From Paradevosia shaoguanensis (GTDB lineage: Bacteria; Pseudomonadota; Alphaproteobacteria; Rhizobiales; Devosiaceae), in contig NZ_CP068983.1 of assembly GCF_016801025.1 (NCBI RefSeq), forward strand, positions 1 to 64,000: DNA of 64,000 nt. Direction: 5' to 3'. Below are positions 35,388 through 43,583 of the stretch, piece after piece; the stretch's first letter is position 1, and each line of letters opens with the position of its first letter. Made by a program: the position numbers and the translations under genes. The notes under the pieces were generated by a model. It searched no databases. It saw nothing but the letters and a program-made list of their open reading frames with translations, and was not told the origin of the DNA.

Positions 35388-35945
35388 TCAATCGTCTGAC
35401 AGTTCTTCAGCTTCTTTTCTGAACTTATCCATCATTTGTGCCTGCATTTCAGGCGTAAATCCTAGCATTTCACGATGTGAGGCCATCGCCTCATCAAGTA
35501 GTCTGTCTGCACGTTCAAACACATCGTGCAGCTCGTCTAGCTCCAAGATGAGCCTTTCCCTACCCACTCTTGAGGAGAATTCGAGCGCTCTGTCTCGGAA
35601 GAAGTGATGGGCCAGGAAGTCACGCTGAGCCTTTGCCCTCTGAAAGTGCGGCTCAATCAAGTGGCTAATCTCAGGAAACCTACCGGCGCTTTTGATCAAA
35701 TTCCCTAGCGTCTTGGCGTGCTGCTGATCCATGAACGCATCGAAATCTGCCTCATATTTGGCGCGATCAAAGGTCGTCGGCCGCTCCGCAATATACCGTC
35801 TTCTAGTTTCGACCAAGAAATCTAGCTGCATGATTGAAATGGCCAGACCTGTCTCAAAGACACTTGCCATGTAATATGCTCGGCCGAAGTAGGCGAACGT
35901 CTCTTTTATTTGTTCACCATCGTCAAAATCGTCGGTTTCGTCCAT
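35388..35945 (-). CDS. HEPN-like helical protein, unknown cargo
   Basis: 185-aa, predicted all-helical protein with the segment HFQRAKAQRDFLAHHFFRDRALEF, which contains an R-x4-H pattern like the active site of HEPN ribonucleases. Preceding helices (FGRAYYMASVFETGLAISIMQ) also suit a HEPN/abortive-infection fold. No partner antitoxin is evident. Located between the portal gene and attR, a common cargo slot. Assignment to HEPN is a motif-level guess. Confidence 0.6.
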   Translation of the reverse strand: MDETDDFDDGEQIKETFAYFGRAYYMASVFETGLAISIMQLDFLVETRRRYIAERPTTFDRAKYEADFDAFMDQQHAKTLGNLIKSAGRFPEISHLIEPHFQRAKAQRDFLAHHFFRDRALEFSSRVGRERLILELDELHDVFERADRLLDEAMASHREMLGFTPEMQAQMMDKFRKEAEELSDD

Positions 35946-35981
35946 AAGCGCCTCAAGTGAAGTAGGACGGCCACCCCGGCA

Positions 35982-36224
35982 TTATTGCTGCCGCAACGCT
36001 CGGCTGATCTCGACCAGAACGCCCAGCGCAATGGCGCAAGCAGCGACTATTAACGCCTGATCAAGGGCTTGAGCTGGTGATTGCCCTAAGTAACGTGCCG
36101 CCCAGGCCCTAGCCTCTTCGGCGTTCGATATGCCGAAGATGATATAGAGTGCGATGCCAGTTCGGCTTGCGGCCATAATGAGCGCAATCCATGCGGCAAC
36201 GGTGCCAAGCCTAGTAAAGAACAT
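35982..36224 (-). CDS. Small two-helix membrane protein
   Basis: 80-aa protein with hydrophobic segments at about residues 7-29 (LGTVAAWIALIMAASRTGIALYII) and 55-72 (ALDQALIVAACAIALGVLVE), and a basic end (SRALRQQ). No family recognised. It is the first gene inside attR, 36 bases upstream of the HEPN-like gene on the same strand, so the two may form a cargo operon. A holin cannot be excluded, but no endolysin is nearby. Confidence 0.55.
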   Translation of the reverse strand: MFFTRLGTVAAWIALIMAASRTGIALYIIFGISNAEEARAWAARYLGQSPAQALDQALIVAACAIALGVLVEISRALRQQ

Positions 36225-36314
36225 TCTTTGCCCCCCAAAGATTCGAGCGACGATAGTAGCCGCAAACGGGCCAGCGTCTATGGGAGCCGATGGGCAGGGT
36301 TAGGGCTGAACAGA

Positions 36315-36349
36315 TGGCCCAAAAAGGTGGCCCACTTTGGCCCACTTTT
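36315..36349. promoter_or_regulatory. Right arm-type integrase boxes
   Basis: TGGCCCA (36315-36321), TGGCCCACTTT (36328-36338) and TGGCCCACTTTT (36338-36349) repeat the boxes found just inside attL, in the same orientation. Three boxes here against two on the left. Confidence 0.75.
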
Positions 36350-36408
36350 TTGGCCACCAATCTTGATAACCCATTGAAATTACTATATGTATCGCGCTGA
36401 TGGGAGGG

Positions 36409-36427
36409 TCCAGGTTCCCCAGCCAAC
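36409..36427 (+). repeat. attR of the tRNA-Gln element
   Basis: Exact 19-base copy of the tRNA-Gln 3' end (as at 20522-20540), preceded by element DNA and followed by unrelated host DNA. Only the acceptor-side half of the tRNA is duplicated, so this is not a tRNA gene. Confidence 0.93.
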
Positions 36428-36772
36428 TGATCTAAAAACCGACGCACACCGGCTTCGCTCCCAGCGCAGGTTGTTCGCGTACCGAACACACAGCGGCTCG
36501 CGGTAACCCCAATCTTAGCTCGATATCCCTAGAATCCGACGGACGACCGGTACGAATGCAGTGCCTGTTACGCGAGTGTTTTCGCGATCAAGACGCCCCC
36601 ATCGGATCGGCGCCTCGCGTGAGGCTATCGCCGAATGCGAGGATTTCGAGCACCGCTTGTCTCCCAGAGAATTTTGTCGCCGTCCGCCCCCGCGCCGAAA
36701 CGCAACGCCTCGTGGAACCGGATCGGCAGAACTAGGTTTTTTCTGCGTTCGGTTCTCGAAAGGAGAGATTCG
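36428..36772. other. Host intergenic stretch without a recognisable gene
   Basis: Between attR and the small secreted protein gene. Open frames on both strands here have arginine/proline-rich shadow-like translations and no supporting ribosome site. It would have been the original downstream flank of tRNA-Gln. Confidence 0.6.
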
Positions 36773-37060
36773 ATGAACATCAAGGTTCTTGCAACCACCG
36801 TTGCCTTCGCCTCCACGCTTCTTGTTCCGGGCTTTGCCCTTGCTCAGGAAGAGCACATGATTGGCGGCAAAGCCGTCGCTGCCGACCAGGTCGCCGAGGT
36901 TCAGGCCAAGTGCGACGAGTTGCGCAAGGCCACCCCGATGGCTAACGCGGCTCCGGCTGCCGATGCTTCGACGCTTTGGACTGCTGATGGCAAGGTGGAC
37001 CTCACCAAGCTGACCGTGGCCTTCTGCGACGAAGGCAAGTTTGCCGCTCCTGCCCAATAA
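36773..37060 (+). CDS. Small secreted protein, unknown
   Basis: 95-aa protein starting at ATG 36773, preceded by AGGAGAG. A clear signal peptide (NIKVLATTVAFASTLLVPGF, cleavage after ALAQ, near residue 25) leads to a roughly 70-residue periplasmic domain with two cysteines (VQAKCDELR and VAFCDEGKF). No family recognised. A terminator follows, so it is probably a single-gene unit. The alanine-rich mature part suggests a small periplasmic or exported protein. Confidence 0.75.
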   Translation: MNIKVLATTVAFASTLLVPGFALAQEEHMIGGKAVAADQVAEVQAKCDELRKATPMANAAPAADASTLWTADGKVDLTKLTVAFCDEGKFAAPAQ

Positions 37061-37115
37061 CCTGTGCGGCGCGGCGGGCGTCCCTGACGATACCCGTGAA
37101 ATCTGCGCAAGAGAC

Positions 37116-37152
37116 GCTCCGCGGGATGTTGAAATTCCTGCGGGGCTTTTTT
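37116..37152 (+). terminator. Intrinsic terminator
   Basis: GCTCCGCGGGA (37116-37126) pairs with TCCTGCGGGGC (37136-37146), including two G-U pairs, and is followed by six T. Ends the small secreted protein transcript. Confidence 0.85.
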
Positions 37153-37180
37153 GTCACTGGCGAGATCTAGGAACCAGCAA

Positions 37181-37507
37181 ATGGCAAGCGATCGAGAAAG
37201 CGGCAATCACGCCCATGGAGCCATGAATTCGGCCAATTTCGCTCTGGCCAGCGTGGCCTTGGCCAACGCGCTGGCCGTGACGTTGCGTGAGTTGAGCGAA
37301 GCGATGCCGCAATCGGACGACGAATGGCTCGAGGATATCCGCTCCGTCGCCATCCGCGATGCCAAGAATGCGGCGGTCGAAGGATTGCCGCTCGAAGAGG
37401 AAGTCGAGGCGATTCAGTTCGGCGTGGATGTGGTGGGTTCGGTTTTCGATTCCGCCCTCGCCGAGCGGCTGCAGAGGCGCGGGCGATCGGTCGGTCCGGG
37501 TCGCTAG
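37181..37507 (+). CDS. Small hypothetical protein
   Basis: 108-aa acidic, helical protein (MNSANFALASVALANALAVTLRELSEAM..., ERLQRRGRSVGPGR). Start taken as ATG 37181 with TAGGAA upstream; ATG 37223 is an alternative that matches the more protein-like part. No family is recognised. Not obviously linked to its neighbours. Confidence 0.6.
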   Translation: MASDRESGNHAHGAMNSANFALASVALANALAVTLRELSEAMPQSDDEWLEDIRSVAIRDAKNAAVEGLPLEEEVEAIQFGVDVVGSVFDSALAERLQRRGRSVGPGR

Positions 37508-37601
37508 CGTCCCCGGGGGAACCCGAACGCTCCTTCTAAGTTTTCCAGTCACACCATTAGTTACGTCACACGCGATCCCCATGCGTGGGAGGAGGCTGGG
37601 T

Positions 37602-37964
37602 ATGGCTTCACCGAGCGTCAGGCAGCGGGCGCCGAGACGCGAACGCCTGGTTCTTCAGGAAATATCGAAGGCATTGGGCAATATCTGCGTGCCGATGTTC
37701 GAGTGGCAAAGCCGCGCGATCACGCTGCGCTCGCGCGTTGTGCGGCGCCCCGACGACAGCACCGTCGCCATGGAGCTCGTTTCCTTTCTCGACGAAGTGC
37801 AGCAGACGCGGGAGGCCGTTGAAGGGCTTTCCGACACGCTCTCGCCGGCAGCCTCCCTCGATAGCCGGTATCTCGACAAGGTGCGCAGCCTTGCAAAGCT
37901 CGAAGTCTATCTCGCCGAAACAGCCAAGCTGCTTGGCGGCGCCGAAAGGCAGGTCGCGGAATAG
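37602..37964 (+). CDS. Small hypothetical protein
   Basis: 120-aa protein from ATG 37602 behind a strong GGAGGAGG ribosome site. Basic N-terminus (SVRQRAPRRERL) then helical regions (MELVSFLDEVQQTREAVEGL, YLDKVRSLAKLEVYLAETAKLLGG). Family not recognised; no membrane segment. Confidence 0.65.
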   Translation: MASPSVRQRAPRRERLVLQEISKALGNICVPMFEWQSRAITLRSRVVRRPDDSTVAMELVSFLDEVQQTREAVEGLSDTLSPAASLDSRYLDKVRSLAKLEVYLAETAKLLGGAERQVAE

Positions 37965-38051
37965 GGGCGGCAATCGCCTGCGACCTGCGGGGTTCGCTCC
38001 CCTGCTCCGCCATGCTAGAGGCCGACGACATCAATGCTCGTGCGAGGCCTC

Positions 38052-38390
38052 ATGCAACTGCCCCTCACCACCCTCCTCATCTATGCAGGCGCGGCAATTG
38101 CCGAGATTGCGGGATGTTTTGCGTTCTGGACGTGGCTGCGGAACGGGCAATCGATCTGGTGGCTTGCGCCGGGAATGGCCTCGCTGGCGCTCTTCGCCTG
38201 GCTGCTCACGCTGGCGCCCGCAGAGCAGGCCGGGCGGGCCTATGCCGCTTATGGCGGCATCTACATCGTGGCGTCGCTCTTCTGGCTCTGGCTTGCCGAA
38301 GGCCGCCGACCAGACCTCTGGGACCTTGCCGGAGGCGGCCTGGCCTTCGTCGCGGCGGCGATCATCCTTTTCGCGCCGCGGAGTGCTTAG
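38052..38390 (+). CDS. YnfA/UPF0060 family membrane protein
   Basis: 112-aa small inner-membrane protein with four helices, resembling small-multidrug-resistance proteins. Diagnostic pieces are [20 protein letters not shown] and [21 protein letters not shown], ending [20 protein letters not shown]. The ATG at 38052 agrees with the family's N-terminus better than 38034. Transport function is unproven for the family. Confidence 0.93.
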   Translation: MQLPLTTLLIYAGAAIAEIAGCFAFWTWLRNGQSIWWLAPGMASLALFAWLLTLAPAEQAGRAYAAYGGIYIVASLFWLWLAEGRRPDLWDLAGGGLAFVAAAIILFAPRSA

Positions 38391-38796
38391 GCCGGACGGG
38401 CTATCGTCGGCCGCCGGAATCACGTATCTGTGAACTGCCATACTGGAGGCATGACGACGCCAGCAGGGTCAAGCTCCAGCTCCCTTGCTGGCGTCGTGCT
38501 TCAGGCTTCAGGCCTGTTTCGCCGCCAGCAACCCGCGCCAGTTCAGCCACCTGCACGCGAATATCGGGCACCGCCTCGATCTCGAGGAATTCTCCACGCG
38601 TGAACGGCCCTACTGCAAACAGCCGCGTCGACTCGGTGCCTCCCCATCGATGTCCGCACAATCAGTCGTCTCGTCGCCGCGAATGCCTCGACGACTTCGC
38701 CATTGCCGACGTTATCTCCGCCTTCCCCTCTTCAACTGGGCCGACTGCCTGATGCTCTCGATCGGCGAGCGCACCCCTGCCCCATCGGCCTGACGC
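38391..38796. other. About 400 bases without a supportable gene
   Basis: Short frames on both strands exist (for example an 86-aa minus-strand frame at 38401-38661), but none shows a ribosome site or recognisable motif. It may be a decayed gene; I cannot identify a source family. Confidence 0.5.
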
Positions 38797-38832
38797 AAAA
38801 GAGAAGGGCCCCATCCGGGGCCCTTCTCTTTT
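38797..38832. terminator. Perfect 16-bp bidirectional terminator
   Basis: AAAAGAGAAGGGCCCC (38797-38812), loop ATCC, GGGGCCCTTCTCTTTT (38817-38832). Lies 17 bases beyond the protease stop on the minus strand and gives T-runs in both directions. Confidence 0.92.
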
Positions 38833-38849
38833 CGTTTGGCTGTGAGTGA

Positions 38850-39971
38850 CTAGGCCGCCTGGGCCTTTGCCAGCGTCACCGAGGCGTCGATGGTCTTGCC
38901 GTCGCGCAGGATCTTGAGGTCCACCTTGTCGCCTGCGCGCATCAGGCCGATCTCGTTGCGCAGCTCGGTCGAAGTGGCGACTGCCTGACCGTTGAGCTCG
39001 GTGACCACGTCACCCGCCTTGAGGCCCGCGCCGGCCGCCGGCGAATTGGCGCTCACGTCTGCCACCAGCGCGCCGGCCTGCTTGGCCGGCAGGCCCATGG
39101 CCGCGATGAGATCAGGCGAAAGATTCTGGATTTGCACGCCCAGCTGGCCGCGCTCGACATCGCCGTACTTTTCGATCTGCGCCACCACCTGCTGGATCAT
39201 CTGCGAGGGGATGGCGAAGCCAACGCCCACGCTGCCGCCGCCCGGGCCGACGATGGCCGTGTTCATGCCCACGAGGTCACCCTTGAGGTCGACCAGTGCG
39301 CCACCCGAATTGCCGGGATTGATCGAGGCGTCGGTCTGGATGAAGTTCTCGTAGCCCTCGATGCCCAGGCCCGAGCGGCCGAGGGCGCTGACGATGCCCG
39401 AGGTCACGGTTTCGCCGAGGCCGAACGGATTGCCGACGGCCACCACGTAGTCGCCCACGCGCACATCCTGCGGCGCGGCGAACTTGATGGCCGAGAGGTT
39501 CTCAGCCGGCACCTGGACCAGCGCGATATCGGTGGCCGGGTCCTTGCCGAGCACCTTGCCGGTCAGCGTGCGGCCGTCCGAAAGCGTCACCGCGATCTTG
39601 TTGGCGAAGTCCACCACGTGGTTGTTGGTGACGATAAGGCCCTTGGCGGCATCCACGATCACGCCCGAGCCTTCGCCCTGCACCTGCTGGCGGGTGGGCG
39701 GCTGTTGCTGGCCGAATTGCTGGAAGAAGGGCGGTACGTCCCCGTTCTGGGCCACGGGCTTGACCATCTCACCCTGTACGGCGATGGCGACGACGCTGGG
39801 CAGCACTTCGCTGACCACCGGCGACAAGCTGGGCAAGCCCTGCCCCGCCGCAACGGCGGGCGCGGCAGGCGCGACCGGCGCCGCCGACTGGGCAAGGGCG
39901 AAATTGATGGCCGAGCCACCGAGGAGCGCTACAGTCAGTCCTGCCGCTACGGGCAATGCCTTGATACGCAT
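38850..39971 (-). CDS. DegP/DegQ-like periplasmic serine protease
   Basis: 373-aa HtrA-family protease for envelope quality control. Signal peptide RIKALPVAAGLTVALLGGSAI with cleavage after ALAQ (about residue 28); catalytic triad in VTNNHVVDF (His), DIALVQV (Asp) and NPGNSGGAL (Ser); a Q-linker before the protease (FQQFGQQQPPTRQQVQ). Only one PDZ domain (about residues 275-365) is present, unlike DegP/DegQ, which have two. The start at 39971 follows GGAGATG; the frame extends 14 residues upstream. Confidence 0.94.
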   Translation of the reverse strand: MRIKALPVAAGLTVALLGGSAINFALAQSAAPVAPAAPAVAAGQGLPSLSPVVSEVLPSVVAIAVQGEMVKPVAQNGDVPPFFQQFGQQQPPTRQQVQGEGSGVIVDAAKGLIVTNNHVVDFANKIAVTLSDGRTLTGKVLGKDPATDIALVQVPAENLSAIKFAAPQDVRVGDYVVAVGNPFGLGETVTSGIVSALGRSGLGIEGYENFIQTDASINPGNSGGALVDLKGDLVGMNTAIVGPGGGSVGVGFAIPSQMIQQVVAQIEKYGDVERGQLGVQIQNLSPDLIAAMGLPAKQAGALVADVSANSPAAGAGLKAGDVVTELNGQAVATSTELRNEIGLMRAGDKVDLKILRDGKTIDASVTLAKAQAA

Positions 39972-40095
39972 GATCCATCTCCATTGAGGAAGGTTTGGAT
40001 CGTTTGTAACCACCCGCGGCTTTCCCGAAGATGTCGCCGAATTTACATCTTGGTAATCTTTCGGCTTTGTTGCTGCTCGGTTGCCCGATTGCGCA

Positions 40096-41139
40096 CTAGG
40101 CCGCCTCGGACTCCCGCTGCGGCGTATACCGCGCCAGTGCCGTGATCACCTGCCGGGCCGTAACGCGGCCGATCTGCTGGCCCGTTTCGTCCACCACGCC
40201 CACCCATTTGTGGTCGGCAAACAGCGGCAGCACGTCCTCGCAGCGCGCATCCATCGAGACAGCCTGCTCGCAGGGCTCGGTATTGCCCACTTCCATGATC
40301 GAGCGGACATGGATCGCCCGCGCCTTGTTCACCTCGCGCACGAACTGCTCGATATGTTCGTTGGCCGGGCGCAGCACGATATCCTCGGGCTTGCCCACCT
40401 GTTGCACCGCGCCATCCTTGAGCACCGCGATGCGATTGCCGATCTTGAGCGCCTCGTCGAAATCGTGGGTGATGAAGAGGATCGTCTTGTTGAGCGATTT
40501 CTGCAGATCGATAAGCTGGTCCTGCATGCCGGAGCGGATCAGCGGATCGAGCGCCGAAAAGGCCTCGTCCATGAGGACGATGTCCGTATCCATCGCCAGC
40601 GCCCGGGCGAGGCCCACGCGTTGCTGCTGGCCGCCGGAGAGCTGGCGCGGTCGCGCCTGCTCGTAGCCGGCGAGTCCCACGGTCTCGATCCACTTCTCGG
40701 CCTCGGCCAGCCGCTTGCGCCGGTCGGCGCCGCGGATTTCGAGGCCATAGGCGACGTTGTCGATGACCGAGCGATGCGGCAGCAGCGCGAATTTCTGGAA
40801 CACCATGGCTACGCTCGCGCGGCGATAGTCGCGCAGCTCGTCCCGGTTCATGGTCAGCACGTCGCGGCCATCCACGACGATGCTCCCCGCCGTTGGCTCG
40901 ATCAGCCGGTTGACGTGGCGGATGAGCGTCGACTTGCCGGAGCCCGAAAGGCCCATGACCACGAAGATCTGTCCACGCTCGATATCGAGCGACACCTCGT
41001 CGAGCCCGACGATCTCCCCGGTTTCGGCCTGCACTTCGGTCTTGCTGCGCCCCTGGCGCAGCAGTTCGAGGGCGGTTTGCGGGTTGTCACCGAAGATCTT
41101 GGTGACGCCGCGCATAGTGATGGCGTTTTCACTGGTCAT
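40096..41139 (-). CDS. proV: Quaternary-amine ABC transporter ATPase (ProV type)
   Basis: 347-aa ATPase driving glycine-betaine/choline/proline-betaine uptake. Walker A GLSGSGKST, Q-loop MVFQKFALLPH, signature LSGGQQQRVGLARALA, Walker B DIVLMDEAFSALDP and switch His in FITHDF. The family-specific N-terminus (FGDNPQTALELLRQGRSKTEVQ) and two C-terminal CBS domains (MEVGNTEPCEQAVSMDARC to RVTARQVITAL), which sense ionic strength in homologues, identify the ProV/OpuAA group. Its start overlaps the permease stop by one base. Confidence 0.95.
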   Translation of the reverse strand: MTSENAITMRGVTKIFGDNPQTALELLRQGRSKTEVQAETGEIVGLDEVSLDIERGQIFVVMGLSGSGKSTLIRHVNRLIEPTAGSIVVDGRDVLTMNRDELRDYRRASVAMVFQKFALLPHRSVIDNVAYGLEIRGADRRKRLAEAEKWIETVGLAGYEQARPRQLSGGQQQRVGLARALAMDTDIVLMDEAFSALDPLIRSGMQDQLIDLQKSLNKTILFITHDFDEALKIGNRIAVLKDGAVQQVGKPEDIVLRPANEHIEQFVREVNKARAIHVRSIMEVGNTEPCEQAVSMDARCEDVLPLFADHKWVGVVDETGQQIGRVTARQVITALARYTPQRESEAA

Positions 41140-42008
41140 CAGCGTGCCTCCAATAGTCCGATACGGTCCTGCAATTGCCGGCCAAAGGCCTGCGCGATGC
41201 GGTCGAAGACGATGGCCAGGGCCACGATGCCCAGCCCCGCGAAGAGCCCGCGGCTGACTTCGAGCCGGCCGATGCCCTGCAGCACCTGGTAGCCAAGTCC
41301 GCCGGCGCCGATCATCGAGGCGATCACGACCATGGAGAGCGCCATCATCGTCGTCTGGTTGATGCCGGCGAGAATGGTGGGCAGCGCCAGCGGAATCTGG
41401 ACCTTCACCAGTCTCTGCGCCGGGCTCGCGCCAAAGGCACGGCTGGCTTCCATCACCGCCGGATCGACGGTGCGCAGGCCAAGGTCGGTGAGCCGCACGA
41501 GCGGCGGCGCCGCGTAAACGATGGTGGCGAGCAGCGCCGGAATCTTGCCGGGGCCGAACACCATCACCGCCGGGATCAGGTAGACGAAGCTGGGCAGCGT
41601 CTGCATGAGATCGAGCAGCGGCGTGATCGCCCGGCGTACGCTCATCGAGCGGGACATCCACACCCCGAGCGGGATCGAGAGCACGATGGCCGTGATCGTG
41701 GCGGCCAGCATCAGCGCCAGCGTGGTCATGGCATCCTTCCAGAGGTCCATGACCCCGAGGAAGAGCAGCGCCGCCAGCACCAGGGCCGGCAATTGCCAGC
41801 GGCGCGAGGCCAGCCAGGCGATGCCGGTCAGCACCACGATGACCACCCACCACGGGGTTGCCACGAGCAGGTCCTCGATGGCCTTGAGCAGCATGAGAAG
41901 GGGATAGGCGGCGGCTTCGAAACCGTCGCCCCAGTTGCGGACGACCCAGTTGAGGCCGTCATCGACCGCTCGTCGCAACGGGCGGGTATCAATGATTTGC
42001 GGAAACAC
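41139..42008 (-). CDS. proW: Quaternary-amine ABC transporter permease (ProW type)
   Basis: 289-aa inner-membrane permease with about six helices. Characteristic ProW pieces are IPLGVWMSRSMSVRRAITPL, LMQTLPSFVYLIPAVMVFG and the EAA loop EASRAFGASPAQRLVKVQIPLALPTI, plus the GINQTTMMALSMVVIASMIG end. Sits between proX and proV in a proXWV operon, 127 bases after proX. Confidence 0.95.
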   Translation of the reverse strand: MFPQIIDTRPLRRAVDDGLNWVVRNWGDGFEAAAYPLLMLLKAIEDLLVATPWWVVIVVLTGIAWLASRRWQLPALVLAALLFLGVMDLWKDAMTTLALMLAATITAIVLSIPLGVWMSRSMSVRRAITPLLDLMQTLPSFVYLIPAVMVFGPGKIPALLATIVYAAPPLVRLTDLGLRTVDPAVMEASRAFGASPAQRLVKVQIPLALPTILAGINQTTMMALSMVVIASMIGAGGLGYQVLQGIGRLEVSRGLFAGLGIVALAIVFDRIAQAFGRQLQDRIGLLEAR

Positions 42009-42135
42009 GCTTTCGTTCTTTCATATGAACCGAAGCGCCGGATCGCTAAGTGAGCGGCCAGCTCGCTTGGGGATCAGGCGCGATAGGTGGCCGGGCGCGA
42101 AACCCGGCCACCGCCATCGATTGCTGTGGGGAAAA

Positions 42136-43161
42136 TCAGAGGGTCGCCTTGACCTTGTCGGCCACATCCGCCGGAACCCAGGTGGTCCAGACATCCTCTT
42201 TGGTCTTGAGGAAGTTCTCGGCGGTGGCCGCGGCGTCGGCCTGGTTTTCGTCGCCATAGACCAGCAGCTCGCTGATCTGTGCGTTGGTGAGGCCGACCTT
42301 GGAGAAATAGGCCGCCACGTTCGGCGCCTCTTCCTGGATCCAGGCGGCAGCGCCCACCACGGCCGGCGAGGACGGATAAGCCGTCACGCCCGGTGCATCG
42401 TCGCAGTCGGGGTCGGTGTTGCAGGCGTAGACTTCGGGCTTGGTTTCGCCCAGATCGAGCTGCACGGCGTCGAACTTGCCGAGGATGGCGGTCGGGCCCC
42501 AGTAGTAGAAGAGGATCGGCTCTTCGCGCGTGAAGGCGCGGGCGATCGAGGCGTCGAGCGCTCCGCCCGAACCGGGCGAGAAGAGGTTCCACTTGTCCTT
42601 CATGTCGAAGGCTTCAAAGAGCGCCGTGGTCGAAAGCTCGCAGGCCCAGCCCGGCGGGCAGGAATAGAGGCGCCCCTTGCTGCTGTCTTCCGGGTCCGGG
42701 AAGATTTCGGGGTGCGCGATGACGGCTTCGGCGCTCGTCAGCTCGGGATTGGCTTCCTGCGTGTAGCGCGGAATGAACCAGCCCTCGATCGTGCCGTCGG
42801 TGATGGCGTCGGACAGCGCGACGACCTTGCCGTCCTTGAGGCCCTGCTGCCACTGCTCCTCGATCGCGCTGGTCCAGAGCTCGGGCGCCACGGCGGGCGT
42901 GCCCCGCGTGAGCATCGAGGTGGAGGTCGGAACGGTATCGCCCGTCACCACCTCGACCTTGCAGCCGTAGCCGGCCTCGAGGATGCGGGAATGGATATGC
43001 GCCAATGCGGCCGCGGAGGGCCAGGTCATTTCGGCGATGTCGATAGTACGGTCGGTGCCGCAGGTAGACGCGGCGTTCTCGTCTGCAGCCACTGCATTGC
43101 CCGCCACGGAGGCGAAGGCAAGCGCGATCGCGACGGCAATGCCGCCGGACTTCAAAGTCAT
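42136..43161 (-). CDS. proX: Glycine betaine/proline-betaine-type substrate-binding protein (ProX)
   Basis: 341-aa periplasmic binding protein. Signal peptide KSGGIAVAIALAFASVAGNAVA, cleavage about residue 25. Aromatic-rich binding region: MTWPSAAALAHIHSRILEAGYG, APELWTSAIEEQW, EGWFIPRYTQE and LFYYWGPTAILGKFD are typical of OpuAC/ProX, whose aromatic box holds the quaternary ammonium. First gene of the operon; probably osmotically regulated, which is an inference from family. Confidence 0.93.
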   Translation of the reverse strand: MTLKSGGIAVAIALAFASVAGNAVAADENAASTCGTDRTIDIAEMTWPSAAALAHIHSRILEAGYGCKVEVVTGDTVPTSTSMLTRGTPAVAPELWTSAIEEQWQQGLKDGKVVALSDAITDGTIEGWFIPRYTQEANPELTSAEAVIAHPEIFPDPEDSSKGRLYSCPPGWACELSTTALFEAFDMKDKWNLFSPGSGGALDASIARAFTREEPILFYYWGPTAILGKFDAVQLDLGETKPEVYACNTDPDCDDAPGVTAYPSSPAVVGAAAWIQEEAPNVAAYFSKVGLTNAQISELLVYGDENQADAAATAENFLKTKEDVWTTWVPADVADKVKATL

Positions 43162-43583
43162 AAATCGATCTCCTGATTTCGTGAGACCAAACCCTAGGGA
43201 TCGATAAGCATCATGTCAAATCAGCCGAATACTTCATGCATACAAGTTAATATGACTCGTGAATACATCGAGCAAAACGCCACTCAATTCCAGAACATAC
43301 TATTCATCGATACGATCATTTCTGAGCGGATGGCGACGAACGACGCCCGCATTAGTCAAAAAAATCATAAATGCCACGAAACCGCCGCAAACCGTACGGT
43401 TCGGGCAGTTTGTGACAGGTCAGGATATTCTTGAAAGATGCACGCGGAGGCGCTGGCGGAGAATCTCGCGTGGAGACATGCACTTGCCGGGGCGAAGGCA
43501 TTTGAACGCGGATTGCAGAGCGAGTACGCCCCGATCCTTCACCCTGCGAAGTCTGATGGGGGCGCCCTTCGCGGCCCCCACCT
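43162..43583. other. Intergenic region upstream of proX
   Basis: About 420 bases with no supportable gene. It contains the proX promoter region (AT-rich at 43210-43380) and a perfect palindrome AACCGTACGGTT at 43390-43401. The nine-gene operon at 43584-51664 ends at its right edge; no clear terminator hairpin with T-run was seen. Confidence 0.55.

Larger units (their letters stand above)
20541..36427. mobile_element. 15.9-kb tRNA-Gln element with HK97 head genes (satellite-like mini-prophage)
   Basis: Bounded by 19-bp direct repeats, with the integrase gene beside the tRNA. It encodes integrase, HUH-type Rep, a probable repressor, portal, fused protease-capsid protein, head-tail connectors, HNH nuclease, small and large terminase, two tail assembly chaperones and a tape measure. 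I find no tail tube, distal tail, baseplate, fibre, holin, endolysin or DNA polymerase gene. All late genes read leftwards, mostly with overlapping starts and stops and no broken frames. This suggests a functional compact element, perhaps packaging itself in its own capsid with help from another phage's tail. That interpretation is inference. Confidence 0.9.

Noticed and set aside
36409-36427. Possible second tRNA-Gln at attR
   Set aside because: Only 19 bases of the 3' end are duplicated; no anticodon arm is present.
20541-36427. Classification as a gene transfer agent cluster
   Set aside because: Some proteins resemble GTA families, but an integrase, flanking att repeats, Rep, HNH and a specific terminase indicate a self-mobilising element, and most GTA tail genes are absent.
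38401-38793. Short frames upstream of the protease terminator
   Set aside because: No motif, start signal or consistent frame; possibly remnants of a decayed gene but no family can be named.
40096-41853. 585-aa frame spanning proV and part of proW
   Set aside because: The N-terminal third is out of frame with proW; proV starts at 41139 and the two genes overlap by one base.
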